Below, one piece after another: positions 35,108 to 46,900 of a stretch of DNA of 64,000 bases. Within the stretch, counting starts at the first letter, position 1. Each line of letters opens with the position of its first letter. A program made the position numbers and the translations under genes. The notes beneath the pieces are model-generated. The model was not told the DNA's origin and made no database searches. It was given only the letters and a program-made list of their open reading frames with translations. This DNA is from Streptococcus thermophilus (lineage in GTDB: Bacteria; Bacillota; Bacilli; Lactobacillales; Streptococcaceae), in contig NZ_CP038020.1 in the NCBI RefSeq assembly GCF_010120595.1, forward strand, positions 1 through 64,000, given 5' to 3'.

Positions 35108-36150
35108 TTAGTCTACTCTGTAATAATAACTTTTCTCTGAAGGCATCCCATTAGTCGCTAAAATTCGGTCCTTACTGTTATCTCCAGCATCACTTCCATC
35201 GCTAACCCCTTTAGGACAAAGCTCAATTGGGGTGTGTTACCTGTCGGAATGGAATCAATATAAGTTAAACTATATATCCCAGACACATATTGACTTTGTG
35301 AAACCTTATCAATTGGATAAGCATTCCCCCAAAGTTCCAATTGTCCATCCGAAGTAATTTTGATGGTCATTCCATTTGAGGACTTCCATGTGCCTACAGC
35401 TGACTTATAGTTACCATTTTTCAGTTCATCAGCCTTAAGTGAGCTTGAGCTTGTTTTATCTTCCAATGATGTTTTAGAACTACTATTACTTTCATCACTA
35501 CTCAAATCCTCCCAATCCCAACTAGAAAGATCTGCTTTTTCAGCACCTGAATCACTGTCGTTTTTGACAAGAGGAGGGACCGTCATTATTAAAGTGGTAA
35601 CCTGAACCACCGCCTGCCGTGACACCGACACTACCATAGTAGCTAAACGTCTTATCCTTGAGGTAAGCCAAGGTCATACGCTCACCTAACATTCCCAATT
35701 GCAAACCATCAGTCAGACGAATCACCTGACCATCATCCTTAGAAATAGCGTAGATATCCGTAATCATATAGTCTTTAAAGACATTTCCAGGTTTAAAAGC
35801 AAACACCAACTCGTCAACCCATTACCATCCATATCATAATAAGCATAGACAGTGGACGCCGGATTCGTTTGAGAACGAGCATAGGTCACCACCAAAGGAT
35901 TAATTGAAGCGTCAGTTTGATTGTCAGCTACAGCTGTTTGATACTTGCTGATAATGTCTTCATAAGCAGAGGTATCTACTTTCTTCTCTTCACTTGAACT
36001 TGAGTTTTCGCTTTCGCTCCCGTCTGATTGGGACTGCTCTACTGATGAGGCAGAATTTGTTTGTGATAAATGATTAGACTGATTTGAACAGGCTACCAAA
36101 AGGGCTAGGCTAGATAAGCCAGTTACTAATAACAATATTTTCTTTTTCAT
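35108..36150 (-). pseudogene. Lipoprotein gene with three frameshifts
   Basis: The first frame starts MKKKILLLVTGLSSLALLVAC, a lipoprotein signal with a Cys lipobox, then a Ser/Glu-rich linker and DTSAYEDIISKYQTAV. Near 35810 it shifts (DGNG / ELVFAFKPGNVF), near 35560 it shifts again (YHFNND / NDSDSGAEKADLSSWDWEDL), and near 35170 a third time, ending ILATNGMPSEKSYYYRVD at 35108. The parts join into one protein of about 340 residues. Role unknown. It follows another broken gene by 14 bases. Confidence 0.8.
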
Positions 36151-36164
36151 GATAATCTTTCTCT

Positions 36165-36513
36165 CTATTCGGTTGCAGTAGAGCTAATATCTGAGCCGTA
36201 GGCAGGGTCTGTATAGCTTGGGGTATCACTATTTGAGTCGGTATCAGTTGTTGGTGGCTCATAGTTATACCGAGGAGCTTGAGGACGAAGATTCACTTGA
36301 GCTTGTTGAAGATGACGATGAACTAGAGCTAGATGACTTGGACGAAAACTTGGTTTTGCTTGATGATGACTACTTAGTAGCTACCTTGACTTGTACCTTA
36401 GCACGATTGTGCGTGGGTTGCAAAAATACGATTGCCAAAGCCAAAAGGATAGCCGGTAGGGTAAAAGCCAAAATAAGGTAACGTTTTACTTTTAAATGAC
36501 GAAGTAGTTTCAT
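36165..36513 (-). pseudogene. Membrane protein with Ser-rich tail, stop and frameshift
   Basis: MKLLRHLKVKRYLILAFTLP... (one membrane segment) reaches an in-frame TAG after VKVATK; a long serine run follows and then shifts frame into RYNYEPPTTDTDSNSDTPSY... ending at 36165. About 115 residues if repaired. It seems to be co-transcribed with the lipoprotein relic. The acidic open frame on the opposite strand is its shadow. Confidence 0.7.
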
Positions 36514-36682
36514 AGAGTATTCACATTTCTTAAATATAATTTTAGTATCAATTAGTCTTAGATAAAATTATATCAGAGGTATTAAAATGTGCAATATTGA
36601 CATAAAGATTAGGGGATTAGAGAAACCGACTTTAAAAGAATTCAAAAATTGGTTTGATTACCTACACATTATTCAAAATCCA

Positions 36683-36797
36683 TTAATCGAGCAATTCATT
36701 TCCTAAAGCATCTTGATGGTATTTCGTACCTGGTTTCGAAGTAAATATCATAATACCGAGAACAATATTCCATACGAGATTGACCGCTAAGAGTTGT
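36683..36797 (-). pseudogene. C-terminal fragment of a membrane protein (possibly RDD family)
   Basis: A startless frame reads LLAVNLVWNIVLGIMIFTSKPG then TKYHQDALGNELLD and a stop. It lies directly behind the DUF805 gene. The last part resembles ends of RDD-family proteins, but the evidence is thin. Confidence 0.3.
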
Positions 36798-37143
36798 TAA
36801 ATGGGGACTCAACTTTAGTTGGCTTACATAACAAAACAAGTAAAATAATCCAACCTACAAACGGAATAAAAATAGTAAAAATATAAGGCCATGTATATCC
36901 AGTATCATGCAAACTACCAACTATTACAGCAAGACCTGGTAAGAACTCACCAATTGTATAGACCCACATGATAAGTCCAAGGATGAGTGAAATGATTGCC
37001 AGAGCACTTGAACCAATTGAAGAAGAAATTATTCCAACAACTGCTACCACTATATATGGGCACCATGTAATCAGAACATTGACCAAATAGGCAAACCAAT
37101 AATCTGAGCAGCTTGAACGTCCCGTGAAATCGACATAGCCCAT
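36787..37143 (-). CDS. DUF805 family membrane protein, N-terminus uncertain
   Basis: The motif YVDFTGRSSCSDYWFAYLVN at the start and SLHDTGYTWPY further on are those of DUF805 proteins, small membrane proteins of unknown role with about four helices. The usual N-terminal part (an aromatic KKYW segment) is in frame upstream of the first ATG but has no start codon before a TAG, so the 5' end may have been damaged and the 118-residue form from MGYVDF may be all that is made. Confidence 0.65.
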   Translation of the reverse strand: MGYVDFTGRSSCSDYWFAYLVNVLITWCPYIVVAVVGIISSSIGSSALAIISLILGLIMWVYTIGEFLPGLAVIVGSLHDTGYTWPYIFTIFIPFVGWIILLVLLCKPTKVESPFNNS

Positions 37144-37362
37144 CCAATATTTTTTAGAGAATTTCTCTATTGAAAACTACAAATACTCAATACTTACAAA
37201 TCCCTTTATATCAATATTTAAAAAAATGAAACTTTCATGAAAATAGACTAAAAGCCATAAAATTGGGATGAAATTGACACAATTAACACCATAAAATAGA
37301 CTAGCAATTATAATTGAATACAAAAATTATTATCAAAATAATATTACTATTTTCGATAAAAT

Positions 37363-37626
37363 TTAGGTATCCAAAAAGCAGACTCCAAAGGTCTGCTTTT
37401 TACTATCAGCCGCTGACTGAGCTTGTGCTTGAGCTTCTTGATTATTTTCAAATGTTGCTTTTGCGGATGCAAATTGTTCTGCGGTAACTAACTGGGGCTG
37501 TGCCTGACTGGCTGTTGTCGTAGTAGTATTATCAACACTATCAGCATGTGCTTCTTGACTAATGATACCTGTCGCAAGGACAGCTGTCGCCAAAGAAACT
37601 GATGAAATGATTTTCTTAGAATTCAT
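37363..37626 (-). pseudogene. Truncated secreted surface protein, N-terminal part only
   Basis: MNSKKIISSVSLATAVLATG... is a clear signal peptide (cleavage near AHA-DS) with AGGAG before the ATG. A Thr/Gln/Ala-rich piece follows, and the frame ends after 87 residues in KKQTFGVCFLDT, which does not look like native continuation. It resembles the start of large LPXTG surface proteins. A fusion to foreign sequence or a deletion has removed the rest. Confidence 0.55.
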
Positions 37627-37665
37627 CCTAAACTCCTCTTGACTTTTAAACATTAAAACTCCCAC

Positions 37666-37986
37666 TAATTATCCCTCCGAAAATTTGTCAAGACTTTTTT
37701 GGGTATTTTTTGAAAAATTTAATAGATTATTTTTAATATATTTTCATTTTTTCAGGAAAACAATACTCTTCTAATCTAGAATTTTATTACTGAATTTAAA
37801 ATATAATAAAAAACGCCAAGTATAACCTGACGTATGAAATCACCTCATTTTTTAGCTTTGTATACACGAAGCTTTTTATTGGTCTTTAAACATCACCAAA
37901 GCTCCTCATTTTTGATGCCCCCAATATATCAGAAGCGTCTTACTCTAGCAAACTGACCAAAAAAGCCCCTCATGGAGCATGATGGG
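37666..37986. other. AT-rich intergenic stretch
   Basis: No coding signal. A small hairpin AGCTT...AAGCTTTTTATT (about 37853-37880, rightward) and several short inverted repeats are present; nothing I can assign. Confidence 0.4.
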
Positions 37987-39237
37987 TTATTCTCTAATTT
38001 GACCTTGACCATTAATATAGAACTTGGTTGAAGTTAGGGCCTCAAGTCCCATTGGTCCACGGGCGTGCATTTTTTGGGTTGAGATTCCGATTTCAGCACC
38101 CAGTCCAAAGACGAAACCGTCTGTGAAACGAGTCGAGGCATTGACATAGACAGCTGCAGCGTCAACATCGTCTTGGAATTGCTCAGCACGACTGATGTCC
38201 TGAGTCACGATAGCTTCTGAATGTGATGTCGTGTAAGTATTAATCCAATTAATCGCCTCATCAAGGCTGTCTACTACTTTAACAGACATAATGTAGTCAA
38301 GAAACTCTGTCGCAAAATCCTCTGGTGAAGCGGGTACAGCTTTTTCCATAAGTTTCAAAGCCCTTTCATCCGCGCGGAACTCAACAGACTGAATTTTTGA
38401 AATAGCTTTTTCCAAGTTAGGCAAGAATTCTTCTACAATATCAGCATGAACAACGAGAGATTCTGCAGCATTACACACACTTGGTCGTTGGGTCTTGGCA
38501 TTGATGACAATCTGTGTCGCCATATCTAAGTTAGCATATTTATCCACATAAATATGACAGTTACCAACACCCGTTTCGATGACTGGAACCTTGGCTTTTT
38601 CTTTCACAGTTTGGATGAGACGGGCTCCGCCACGAGGGATGAGCAAGTCAACATATTTGGTCGCCACCATGAGTTCCTCGGCTACCTCATGAGAGGTATC
38701 TTCAACAAACTGAACGGCATCTGCTGTAATTCCTGCATTTTTCAAAGCTTTACGAGCTACCGTAACCAAAGCCTTATTGGAATTGATAGCATCACGTCCT
38801 CCACGAAGAATAATGGCATTATTAGTCTTAAAGGCAAGGCTAAAAGCATCGATTGAAACATTAGGACGGCTCTCAAAAATCATAGCGATAACACCCATGG
38901 GAACACGCTTTTGAACAATTTTAAGACCATCTAGATTTGTATAACCACGAACTACTTGGCCGATGGGATCTTGGAGATCTGCGACTTGACGAACACCTTC
39001 AGCAATCCCTGCGATACGGTCTTCCGTTAAGAGCAAGCGGTCTTGCATAATCTTTGAAATGCCATTTTCGCTGGCATTGGCCATATCCTTAGCATTTTCA
39101 GTGATAATATAGTCACTCTCAGCTACTAGAGCTTTAGCTACCTGATTTAAAAGGTCGTTTTTAGCTGCTGTTGACAATTTAGCAATCTGACGACTCGCCA
39201 CTTTGGCCTGCTGGCCCAATGTATCAACGTATGTCAT
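37987..39237 (-). CDS. proA: Gamma-glutamyl phosphate reductase ProA
   Basis: ProA reduces glutamyl-5-phosphate to glutamate-5-semialdehyde with NADPH, the second step of proline synthesis. 416 residues, aldehyde dehydrogenase fold, with the catalytic cysteine in [11 protein letters not shown]. One base after proB. Intact, so this strain should make proline. Confidence 0.96.
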   Translation of the reverse strand: MTYVDTLGQQAKVASRQIAKLSTAAKNDLLNQVAKALVAESDYIITENAKDMANASENGISKIMQDRLLLTEDRIAGIAEGVRQVADLQDPIGQVVRGYTNLDGLKIVQKRVPMGVIAMIFESRPNVSIDAFSLAFKTNNAIILRGGRDAINSNKALVTVARKALKNAGITADAVQFVEDTSHEVAEELMVATKYVDLLIPRGGARLIQTVKEKAKVPVIETGVGNCHIYVDKYANLDMATQIVINAKTQRPSVCNAAESLVVHADIVEEFLPNLEKAISKIQSVEFRADERALKLMEKAVPASPEDFATEFLDYIMSVKVVDSLDEAINWINTYTTSHSEAIVTQDISRAEQFQDDVDAAAVYVNASTRFTDGFVFGLGAEIGISTQKMHARGPMGLEALTSTKFYINGQGQIRE

Positions 39238-39238
39238 A

Positions 39239-40042
39239 TTAGTCCTCCTGTTTAAAAAGTGTACCGATTTTGGCTCCTTCTAGGACACGAAGAATGTCAC
39301 GTGGATTTTCACCATTCATTAAAACCATTTGGCTTTGATTTTCAAAAACCATCTGAGCTGACTTAATTTTACTCATCATACCACCCGTACCAAATTTACT
39401 ACCAGCACCACCAGCTGAGGCTAGAATTTCCTCGGTAATCTCTGGTACATAGCTACGAAGGGTTGCATCCTCATAGACATTTGGGTTCTTATCAAAGAGC
39501 CCATCAATATCTGACAACATGATAAGTAAGTCCGCACCAACAACCTTAGCTACGATAGCTGACAAGCGGTCATTGTCCCCAAACTTAGTTGCATGATCCA
39601 TTTCATCTACACTGACAGCATCATTTTCATTAACAATTGGAACTACTCCAAGCTCAAAGAGGCTTTCGAAGGCATTGATGGCATTGGCCAAACTCTCGGG
39701 GTACTCGACCACATCACGGGTCAAAAGAAGCTGAGATACCTTGGTTTGGTAATGTGAAAAGACTTGAGAATAAAGGCTCATCATGGCCACCTGCCCTACA
39801 CTTGAGACAGCCTGTTGCTTACCTACCTCTGCTGGACGCTTCTCAAGATCTAGAACATTAAGACCAAATCCCATAGCACCAGAGGATACGAGGACAACCT
39901 CAATCCCTTTATTGTGTAAGCTAGAAATCACAAAAGCTAGCTGATCGATTTTTTCAAGATTAATTTTCCCTGATGGCAAAACCAAGGAGCTGGTCCCGAT
40001 TTTGATAACTAGGCGTTTTACTGAGTCAAAATTTCGTTTCAT
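39239..40042 (-). CDS. proB: Glutamate 5-kinase ProB
   Basis: ProB phosphorylates glutamate, the first and feedback-controlled step of proline synthesis. 267 residues of amino-acid kinase fold ([35 protein letters not shown]). It ends before a PUA domain would start, the short form usual in streptococci. Promoter region is AT-rich; no T-box seen. Confidence 0.96.
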   Translation of the reverse strand: MKRNFDSVKRLVIKIGTSSLVLPSGKINLEKIDQLAFVISSLHNKGIEVVLVSSGAMGFGLNVLDLEKRPAEVGKQQAVSSVGQVAMMSLYSQVFSHYQTKVSQLLLTRDVVEYPESLANAINAFESLFELGVVPIVNENDAVSVDEMDHATKFGDNDRLSAIVAKVVGADLLIMLSDIDGLFDKNPNVYEDATLRSYVPEITEEILASAGGAGSKFGTGGMMSKIKSAQMVFENQSQMVLMNGENPRDILRVLEGAKIGTLFKQED

Positions 40043-40131
40043 GTTTATGATTATATACTAAATTCTTGTATTTTAACATATATAATGCATAGGTTTACAC
40101 ATAATTATTGACAGTATCCAGTATTATCCAT

Positions 40132-40166
40132 CAAAAAAGAATCCCTCCAATCAGAGAGACTCTTTA
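40132..40166 (-). terminator. Terminator after the ABC transporter operon
   Basis: Minus strand AAGAGTCTCTC TGATT GGAGGGATTCTTTTTT, with two wobble pairs. Confidence 0.75.
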
Positions 40167-40177
40167 AACAATTTGAC

Positions 40178-41767
40178 CTAGGTAAAAAACATAGTTCTAA
40201 TGCGTTTCCAACGTCTACGATCAACAAAAAGATAAATGATTAGAGCAATTAAAACTAGAAGTCCAGTTGCTATAACATTAACAACTAGGGCAATCCAGAA
40301 CTTACTTGCAAAGAAGACAAGACCACCCAGCAAAGCTGCAATAAAAATGGTAAGGATAAAAATCCCCATATAAAGCCACTGTCCGCCGCCCCGATTGAAG
40401 AGCTGGGTGACTTCTTGCCAATTCACTTCTAACAATTTAAGGTCACGTTCAAAGAAATAGCCACCTACAAGATAGGTTGTTACGAGAAAACCAAGAGCGA
40501 AACTTGCCACCAAAATAGGATGGAGATGTGCAAGGAATATTAAACCAAGTCCTCCTAGTAAGAGGGATACACCGACTTGCAAGCCATAGAAAATCCAAAA
40601 CTTTTGACGAAGATAGTCGCCCGTATTGATTGGCAGGCTACGGATAAAGTCAAAGTTTGTTCCCTCTAAGGAAGTTGCCACCCCAAGAAAACTTGTTGGT
40701 TGCGCTGAAAAGAAACCAAAGGCAATTCCGACTAAAAGCATGAGCCCGAAATAGTCTGGACCTAAATCTTTCAAAAAGAACGCACCTCCACCCAGCATGA
40801 TCATATATAATACTGGTACCACATAGGTATTGATAATGAGGGTTGAGTTTCCCAAAGTAGATAAATGATGGCGAACCAAGACCTGTCTTTGACTTCGAGT
40901 AACAACTTTTACCTGAGTCTTTCTAGCCTTTTTGTTATAAATGGCTTCGTGGAAATAACGAGGCATTCTGACTTTATAAAACCAAAAGCCCAAGATAAGC
41001 ACTAAGATAAGAGGAAGATAAAAATTTAGTAAGGCCTCCGGAGATAGAGGAGCAGCTACCACATCATAGTAACCTCTTAGATAAGGCAACAAAGGAAAAT
41101 CAATATGTCCAGCACCCTTAATATAACCATTAAGAAAACCAACCATCATGATAGGGAACATAATCAATAGGGTTGACAGGGTCATCAAAATAGTCGAATA
41201 GAGCTTTTGACGAGAACTGCGAACAATCAGCGTTCCAATACTATTAGACAGAATCACTGAAAAAACGAGATTGATAAAGAGAGAAACGATAAAGGATAGC
41301 AGCCCCACGACTATCCCCAGTGGGCCAATAAATTGCCAGTAAGCTAGAATGAGAAGACTAAGGATAGGCACCATGAAGGTCATCCCAACCATAGAACCTG
41401 ACAAGGTCTTGGCCAAAAAGACTTCTGATGGCTTTAAGGGAAGAGGCAGATAAGCCTTGCTATCCTTACTATCGTAAAAGGTACTATAAAGAGCCGTAAA
41501 GGTCTGAAGAAGCCCCATGACTGAGAATGTCAAGAGATATAGGGTTAAGACTCCAGGATTGGCCTTATAATCGACACCTACAAAAAGATAGCTATATACA
41601 ACCGTAAAAATAATTAAAATCAAGAGTTGTTGTCTAAGCATGGCATTAACGATGGAGAAATTAACCTTTTTCTTTTTCTCCTGACGTTTCTGTAGGTTAG
41701 TTACCGCTTGAGGATTTGCATAGAGGAGATTAATTTTAAAAAGCTCCCAAACATGGTTCCAGTTCAT
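40178..41767 (-). CDS. ABC transporter permease, EcsB-like
   Basis: A 529-residue membrane protein with about twelve hydrophobic segments. Long cytosolic N-terminus with QKRQEKKKK, and the STFYDSKDSKAYLPLPLKPSEVFLAK motif seen in EcsB-like / ABC-2 permeases. It is two bases behind its ATPase gene. Substrate unknown. Confidence 0.8.
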   Translation of the reverse strand: MNWNHVWELFKINLLYANPQAVTNLQKRQEKKKKVNFSIVNAMLRQQLLILIIFTVVYSYLFVGVDYKANPGVLTLYLLTFSVMGLLQTFTALYSTFYDSKDSKAYLPLPLKPSEVFLAKTLSGSMVGMTFMVPILSLLILAYWQFIGPLGIVVGLLSFIVSLFINLVFSVILSNSIGTLIVRSSRQKLYSTILMTLSTLLIMFPIMMVGFLNGYIKGAGHIDFPLLPYLRGYYDVVAAPLSPEALLNFYLPLILVLILGFWFYKVRMPRYFHEAIYNKKARKTQVKVVTRSQRQVLVRHHLSTLGNSTLIINTYVVPVLYMIMLGGGAFFLKDLGPDYFGLMLLVGIAFGFFSAQPTSFLGVATSLEGTNFDFIRSLPINTGDYLRQKFWIFYGLQVGVSLLLGGLGLIFLAHLHPILVASFALGFLVTTYLVGGYFFERDLKLLEVNWQEVTQLFNRGGGQWLYMGIFILTIFIAALLGGLVFFASKFWIALVVNVIATGLLVLIALIIYLFVDRRRWKRIRTMFFT

Positions 41768-41769
41768 GA

Positions 41770-42501
41770 CTACACCTCCTCGATCTTACGTCCAGCCATT
41801 TCCAGATAAATGGTTTCCAAATCCTTGTCAGGGTACTGAGACTTAAGCTCAGCTAGAGACCCTTGGAAGATGAGTTTTCCTTTCTTCAAAATAGCAATAC
41901 GATCACAGAGCTGCTCAGCTACACTTAGAACGTGGGTTGAAAAGAGCACACTATTACCCTCCTTAGCATGGTTACGCATGGCTTCTTTCAAATCATAAGA
42001 TGCCTGTGGATCCAGACCAGTCAAAGGCTCATCCAAAACCCAAATCTGCGGATTAACCAGTAGAGCACCGATAACGACAACCTTCTGACGCATACCGTGA
42101 GAGAAGGAAGAAATGAGGTTATAGCGACTTTCCGTCAAGTCAAAGGTAGCCATAAGATTAGTCAAACGTTCCTCAACCTGACTAGCTTCCAAATCATAGA
42201 TACGTGTCAAAAAGTACCAATAGTCATTAGCAGTTAAATTTAAGAATAAGTCTGGTGAATCTGGCACATAAGCGATTTTTTTCTTGATAGCATCACGATG
42301 TTGGCTGAGGGCCATATCATCGACGTAAACTTCACCGTAGCTAGCTTCAATGATAGACGTCAAAATGGAAATAGTCGTGGTCTTACCAGCCCCATTGTGA
42401 CCAATCAGACCAAAAATCTCCCCATCTCGAATCTCGAGGTTAAGATCTGAGAGAGCATCCTTATCTTCATAACGTTTCGTTACGTGTTCAAAACGAATCA
42501 T
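41770..42501 (-). CDS. ABC transporter ATP-binding protein, EcsA-like
   Basis: A 243-residue ATPase with GHNGAGKTTT, the signature-like SFSHGMRQK and VLDEPLTGLD. The signature (SHGMRQ) is typical of ABC-2 type exporters and EcsA. With the downstream permease it forms a complete exporter; in Bacillus EcsAB affects secretion and regulated proteolysis, but that role is not shown here. Confidence 0.88.
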   Translation of the reverse strand: MIRFEHVTKRYEDKDALSDLNLEIRDGEIFGLIGHNGAGKTTTISILTSIIEASYGEVYVDDMALSQHRDAIKKKIAYVPDSPDLFLNLTANDYWYFLTRIYDLEASQVEERLTNLMATFDLTESRYNLISSFSHGMRQKVVVIGALLVNPQIWVLDEPLTGLDPQASYDLKEAMRNHAKEGNSVLFSTHVLSVAEQLCDRIAILKKGKLIFQGSLAELKSQYPDKDLETIYLEMAGRKIEEV

Positions 42502-42775
42502 CTTTTATCCTTTCTTGAGAATCTATTTAACAATAGCCTCATTTTACACTTTATATTAGATTGTAATTTAGAGTTATTACCTTGTTTTTTATGAACAATA
42601 CTCTAAGAACACTGGCAATAGATTTAGATAAGGCTATTTCCTTACCTTCTCATTTATTGTATCATTTCAAAGGTACAATTTCAATAAAACGTTTGTAAAA
42701 ACGAGACAATTTTGCATTCGGTCTTTGATAATGCTAAACTTATAGTATTTAGAATAATTAGGAGGAAAATCACTG

Positions 42776-43507
42776 ATGCCAACTGGAATTATCATCAACT
42801 CGCTATCTATTATCTTAGGAGGAATCGCTGGAGGGCTCTTCGGGGACTATCTCAGAGACGATTTCAAGGAAAATCTTAACCTTATCTTTGGTCTAGCCTC
42901 TATGGTAATGGGGATTAGCGCTATTATGAATATGGTTAATATGCCTGCGGTTATCTTTGCGGTAGTTATCGGTACCATCATTGGGCTGGCCCTAAAGTTT
43001 GGAAACCTCATCAACAAGGGAGCTGGGCTTATGGAAAAAGGCTTGTCCAAGATTACACCAAGCAAGCAAACAGGGTTAGCTCACGATGAATTTTATGCGC
43101 AACTCTTGACAGTTATCGTCCTTTTTTGTGCGAGTGGGACAGGAATTTACGGGAGTCTTGAGTCTGGGATGAAAGGCGATGCTTCTATTTTAATTTCTAA
43201 ATCTATCCTAGATTTCTTTACAGCCATGATTTTCTCTTGTAGCCTAGGCTACATCGTCTCCATGATTGCCATTCCACAATTTATCGTTTTCTTCCTCCTC
43301 TTTGTGAGTGCTGGTTTCATTCTCCCTCTAACAACAAAAGCCATGATTGGAGACTTTAAGGCTTGCGGGGGCTTCCTCATGATTGCGACCGGTTTTCGTA
43401 TTATGAAACTGCGTCAATTCCCAACAGCAGATATGATTCCAGCCATGATTCTGGTTATGCCTATTTCCTGGGCCTGGGTTAATTGGATCTTGCCTTTTCT
43501 TGGCTGA
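42776..43507 (+). CDS. DUF554 family membrane protein
   Basis: A 243-residue protein with about seven hydrophobic segments and the family opening MPTGIIINSLSIILGGIAGG. The DUF554 (YdfK/YqgA) family has no established role. AGGAGGAAAATCACTG precedes the ATG. Single gene. Confidence 0.85.
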   Translation: MPTGIIINSLSIILGGIAGGLFGDYLRDDFKENLNLIFGLASMVMGISAIMNMVNMPAVIFAVVIGTIIGLALKFGNLINKGAGLMEKGLSKITPSKQTGLAHDEFYAQLLTVIVLFCASGTGIYGSLESGMKGDASILISKSILDFFTAMIFSCSLGYIVSMIAIPQFIVFFLLFVSAGFILPLTTKAMIGDFKACGGFLMIATGFRIMKLRQFPTADMIPAMILVMPISWAWVNWILPFLG

Positions 43508-43901
43508 AATTACTATCGAAATAACGAAATACCGTTAGTACTTAACTCTTGGCGGTATTTTATCTGTTGGGAAATTGGGGTAAAAAGTCATTTTGAAGAG
43601 AATTACTCTACTGATTATTACAGGTTTAGACAATTGAAACCTTATAATCTATGTATTTATAATTTTAATTCTTTCTCACCTTATTTAGACTAAAGTTGGT
43701 TTGTTATAATAGCCCTTGTAGGCCTAAGCAACCTACAAGATACTTTTTTTCATAACTATTTCCATCCTCTAATATTTTAACGAACTTACAATAGTAATGG
43801 AAATCTATCAAAAAAGACCGGTGTATTCACACCAGTCTTTTTTGAGGGGTTTGGGATACAAAAAACACTCTCCTACTATGAAAGAATGGTTCTGCGATAA
43901 C
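43508..43901. other. Intergenic stretch with a promoter next to a hairpin and a bidirectional terminator
   Basis: TATAAT at 43705-43710 is followed within five bases by a hairpin (CTTGTAGG...CCTACAAG, 43715-43739) and TTTTTTT. A second hairpin (AAAAGACCGGTGT...ACACCAGTCTTTT, 43811-43845) can end transcripts from either side, including rexA. No open frame of note. Confidence 0.6.
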
Positions 43902-46900
43902 TTATACTTCTACGACTTCCAAGTCTTTTCCACCTAGGAGAATAAGGTATTTATCAATCTTATCTATTTGATAGGCTTGGCTGAGTGCTTTAGCATAGAG
44001 GCTCATTTGCCCTTTGTAACGTTCCTTAAGTTCACTAGGATGAGTGAAGCGGTCCGTCTTATAGTCAAAGAGGACAATACGGTCTTCAAGAAGAAGGTAG
44101 CCATCGATGATACCACGGACGACAAAGTCTTCTTTACTAGCGGGATCTTCTGCCAACATAGCAAATGGTGCTTCACGACGCAACTTACCACGGTTAGCTA
44201 GAATGAGCTTCCCAAGTTCGGTGTCAAAGAAGCCTAGTAGCTTTTCTAACTGCACACGCGCCTTAACTTGATCATCTGCCGATACCCGACTCAACGCCTG
44301 TGTCAAATCTTGGAGGGTCACCTTGTCAGAAAGAATCAAGCGTTGCATGAGTTCATGGGTGGCTGAACCAACTGCAGCTCCAGTGACCTTAGTTTTTTGC
44401 CCAAAGTCTGGAAGCTCAAAGGTAGTGGTAGTCTCAAGAAGTTGCACTTCCTCTTTCTTGTCCATAATATCCACCCCTTCGGTATCCATAACAGGTTCGT
44501 AGAAGGCTTTGAGCTGGCTCGGCGTACGCACAGATGGCAGGTCAATCGCTGGTGCATAAAGCTGGTTGAGTTTTTCAACACTTTCTAAGACAGTTAGAGC
44601 ACGCTTAATATCTTCCGTCTGACGATTGTTAGATAGATCATCAGCATCCACTGCTGCTTGAACTTCAACCTGACCAATAGCCTCTGGCGTCAACTCCTCA
44701 GCCTCAACAAAGCGAACAGTAAACTTGAGGTCCTTTCTCATAAAGGCGGTATCCAAAGCCATAACCCAATCCTGATAAGTAGCGATTTGGTCACGTAGAG
44801 CTACTGGTAGGCGATTACTTTCGACATCCGTGCCAAATTGCTGGGTTAATTTTTCCTTACTACCCTTACCAACTAGGTAGAGTTTTTTCTCTGCACGAGT
44901 CATTGCAACATAGAGCAGACGCATCTCTTCTGAGATACTTGCCCTGCGCTCTTCCCTACGATTTTCCTGGAAGGTTAAGGTCTCTAGAACAACATTTAAC
45001 TTGGGCAAATTGGTGTTTATCTGGTCTTTAAGGTCAGCTAGGTACTTAATGCCAAGTCCTTTTTCACGGTTGATAATATACTTACCACTTAGGCCATCCT
45101 TGCTGTGACCAATGAACTTGCGATTCATCTGCAGGACAAAGACATACTTGAACTCTAGCCCCTTGGACTTGTGAATGGTCATGAGGCTAACGGCATTTTT
45201 GGGAACCAAATCTGTCACTTCCTCTAGGTCGTTACCGCTAGCAATAATCTTATCAATCATGCCAATAAAACGAGAAAGCCCCTTAAATCCTGTCTTTTCA
45301 TAAGCATTAGCACGCAAGGCAAGGGCATAAAGATTGGCCTGGCGTTGCTCAGCTCGTGGAAGACCTCCGACGTAATCATAATAGAAACGGTCGTTGTAAA
45401 TCTTCCAAATGAGGTCATAAATCAAATGACACTTACTGTAGTCACGCCAATCTGCCAGAGTCTCTGTGAAGAGAGTCAACTTGGCATCAAGTCCTTGCAT
45501 CACAACTTCCGGATGAAGGCCTGATTTGGTATGAGCTGCAAGAAGCTTATCATAGAATTGGCCTTTGTCAGCCTGAACTGCGATACGAGTCAGGTCATCC
45601 TCGTTGAAGTTAAACATAGGTGAACGAAGGAGAGCAACGAGAGCATAATCGTTAAGAGGATTATTGATAGCACGAAGGGTGTCCAACATAATCATAACTT
45701 CTAGTGACTCTAGGTAGCTTGACTTATACTCGTCAGGAACCAAGGGAATCCCGTGTTCCTCGAAACTTACCATCAAGTCCAGATAGGTGTTACGGTTCGG
45801 TGCTAGGAGGGTGATGTCCTCAAAACGTACACCCTGCTCATGAAGTTTGATAATTTCTTTGATAACCAAGGAAATCTCACCGCTGCTGATAGCTTGATCA
45901 GGACCTTCTTCATCCTCACTCGTACTAGATTCATCACTATTATAAATCAGAACCTCAGTTTCATTTTCAGGATGGGGCTCTTTTTGCTTCTGACTACCTG
46001 CTACCAACATATGAGTCTTGTCATATAGGATGTCCCCGATTTCCTGATCCATGAGGTGGCTAAAAACACCATTTGTCGCATCAAGGACTTCAGATTGACT
46101 ACGAAAGTTCTCCTTAAGGAGAATCAGCTTACCTGCATCAGGATTTTCAAGGAAAAGCTGAAACTTACCATTAAAAATCTGAGGGTCTGCCTGACGGAAA
46201 CGATAAATGGACTGCTTGATATCTCCCACCATGAATCGGTTATGGCCGTTAGATAGAAGTTCCAACATTCGTTCTTGAGTATGGCTATTGTCCTGATACT
46301 CATCCACCATAACTTCATGGTAACGGTCACGGTAGCTGACTGCTACCTCTGGATTTTCTTCCAAAATACGGATAGCAAAGTGGGCAATATCCGAGAATTC
46401 AAAGGTATTTTCCTGAATCTTTGCCTGTAAATACTGATCCGAAAAATCAAGTACAAAGGACTGAAGTAGCTCCAACATAGGTAGGATATCATCATTATGC
46501 TTGGTCAAAACCTCCAGAATGGTGAGCTGAGTATCGACCTCTCGCAACTGAGCCACAAACTCATTTTTGGTCTTGTTGTATGCTTCCTTGTAGGCCTTGA
46601 GTTCCTCGTCTTTAGGACGGGTCATATTGGTCAAACCAGTACCTCCTGACAGAGTCAATAGTTGTTTGAGGAGGTCCTCCATATCAGTTTGGTCATTAAT
46701 CAAGGAGCCCTCAAGAAGGATAATGGCATCTGACACATTATTCAGATACTTGGCCTTGGCAAATTCACGCTGAGCTATACCTAAATGGTCTCTTAAGAAA
46801 GCTAGGAAATCAGCCAACAAGCCATCTTTAAGACCGTCTAAAAGCTCATTTTTAGCCTGTTCTGGCTTAGCCTCGATCTGTCCTTTCAAGAGATTTTGAC

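Noticed and set aside
36218..36481. Acidic 87-residue open frame on the plus strand.
   Set aside because: It is the reverse reading of the serine-codon run in the broken gene 36165-36513; no ribosome site or homologue in mind.
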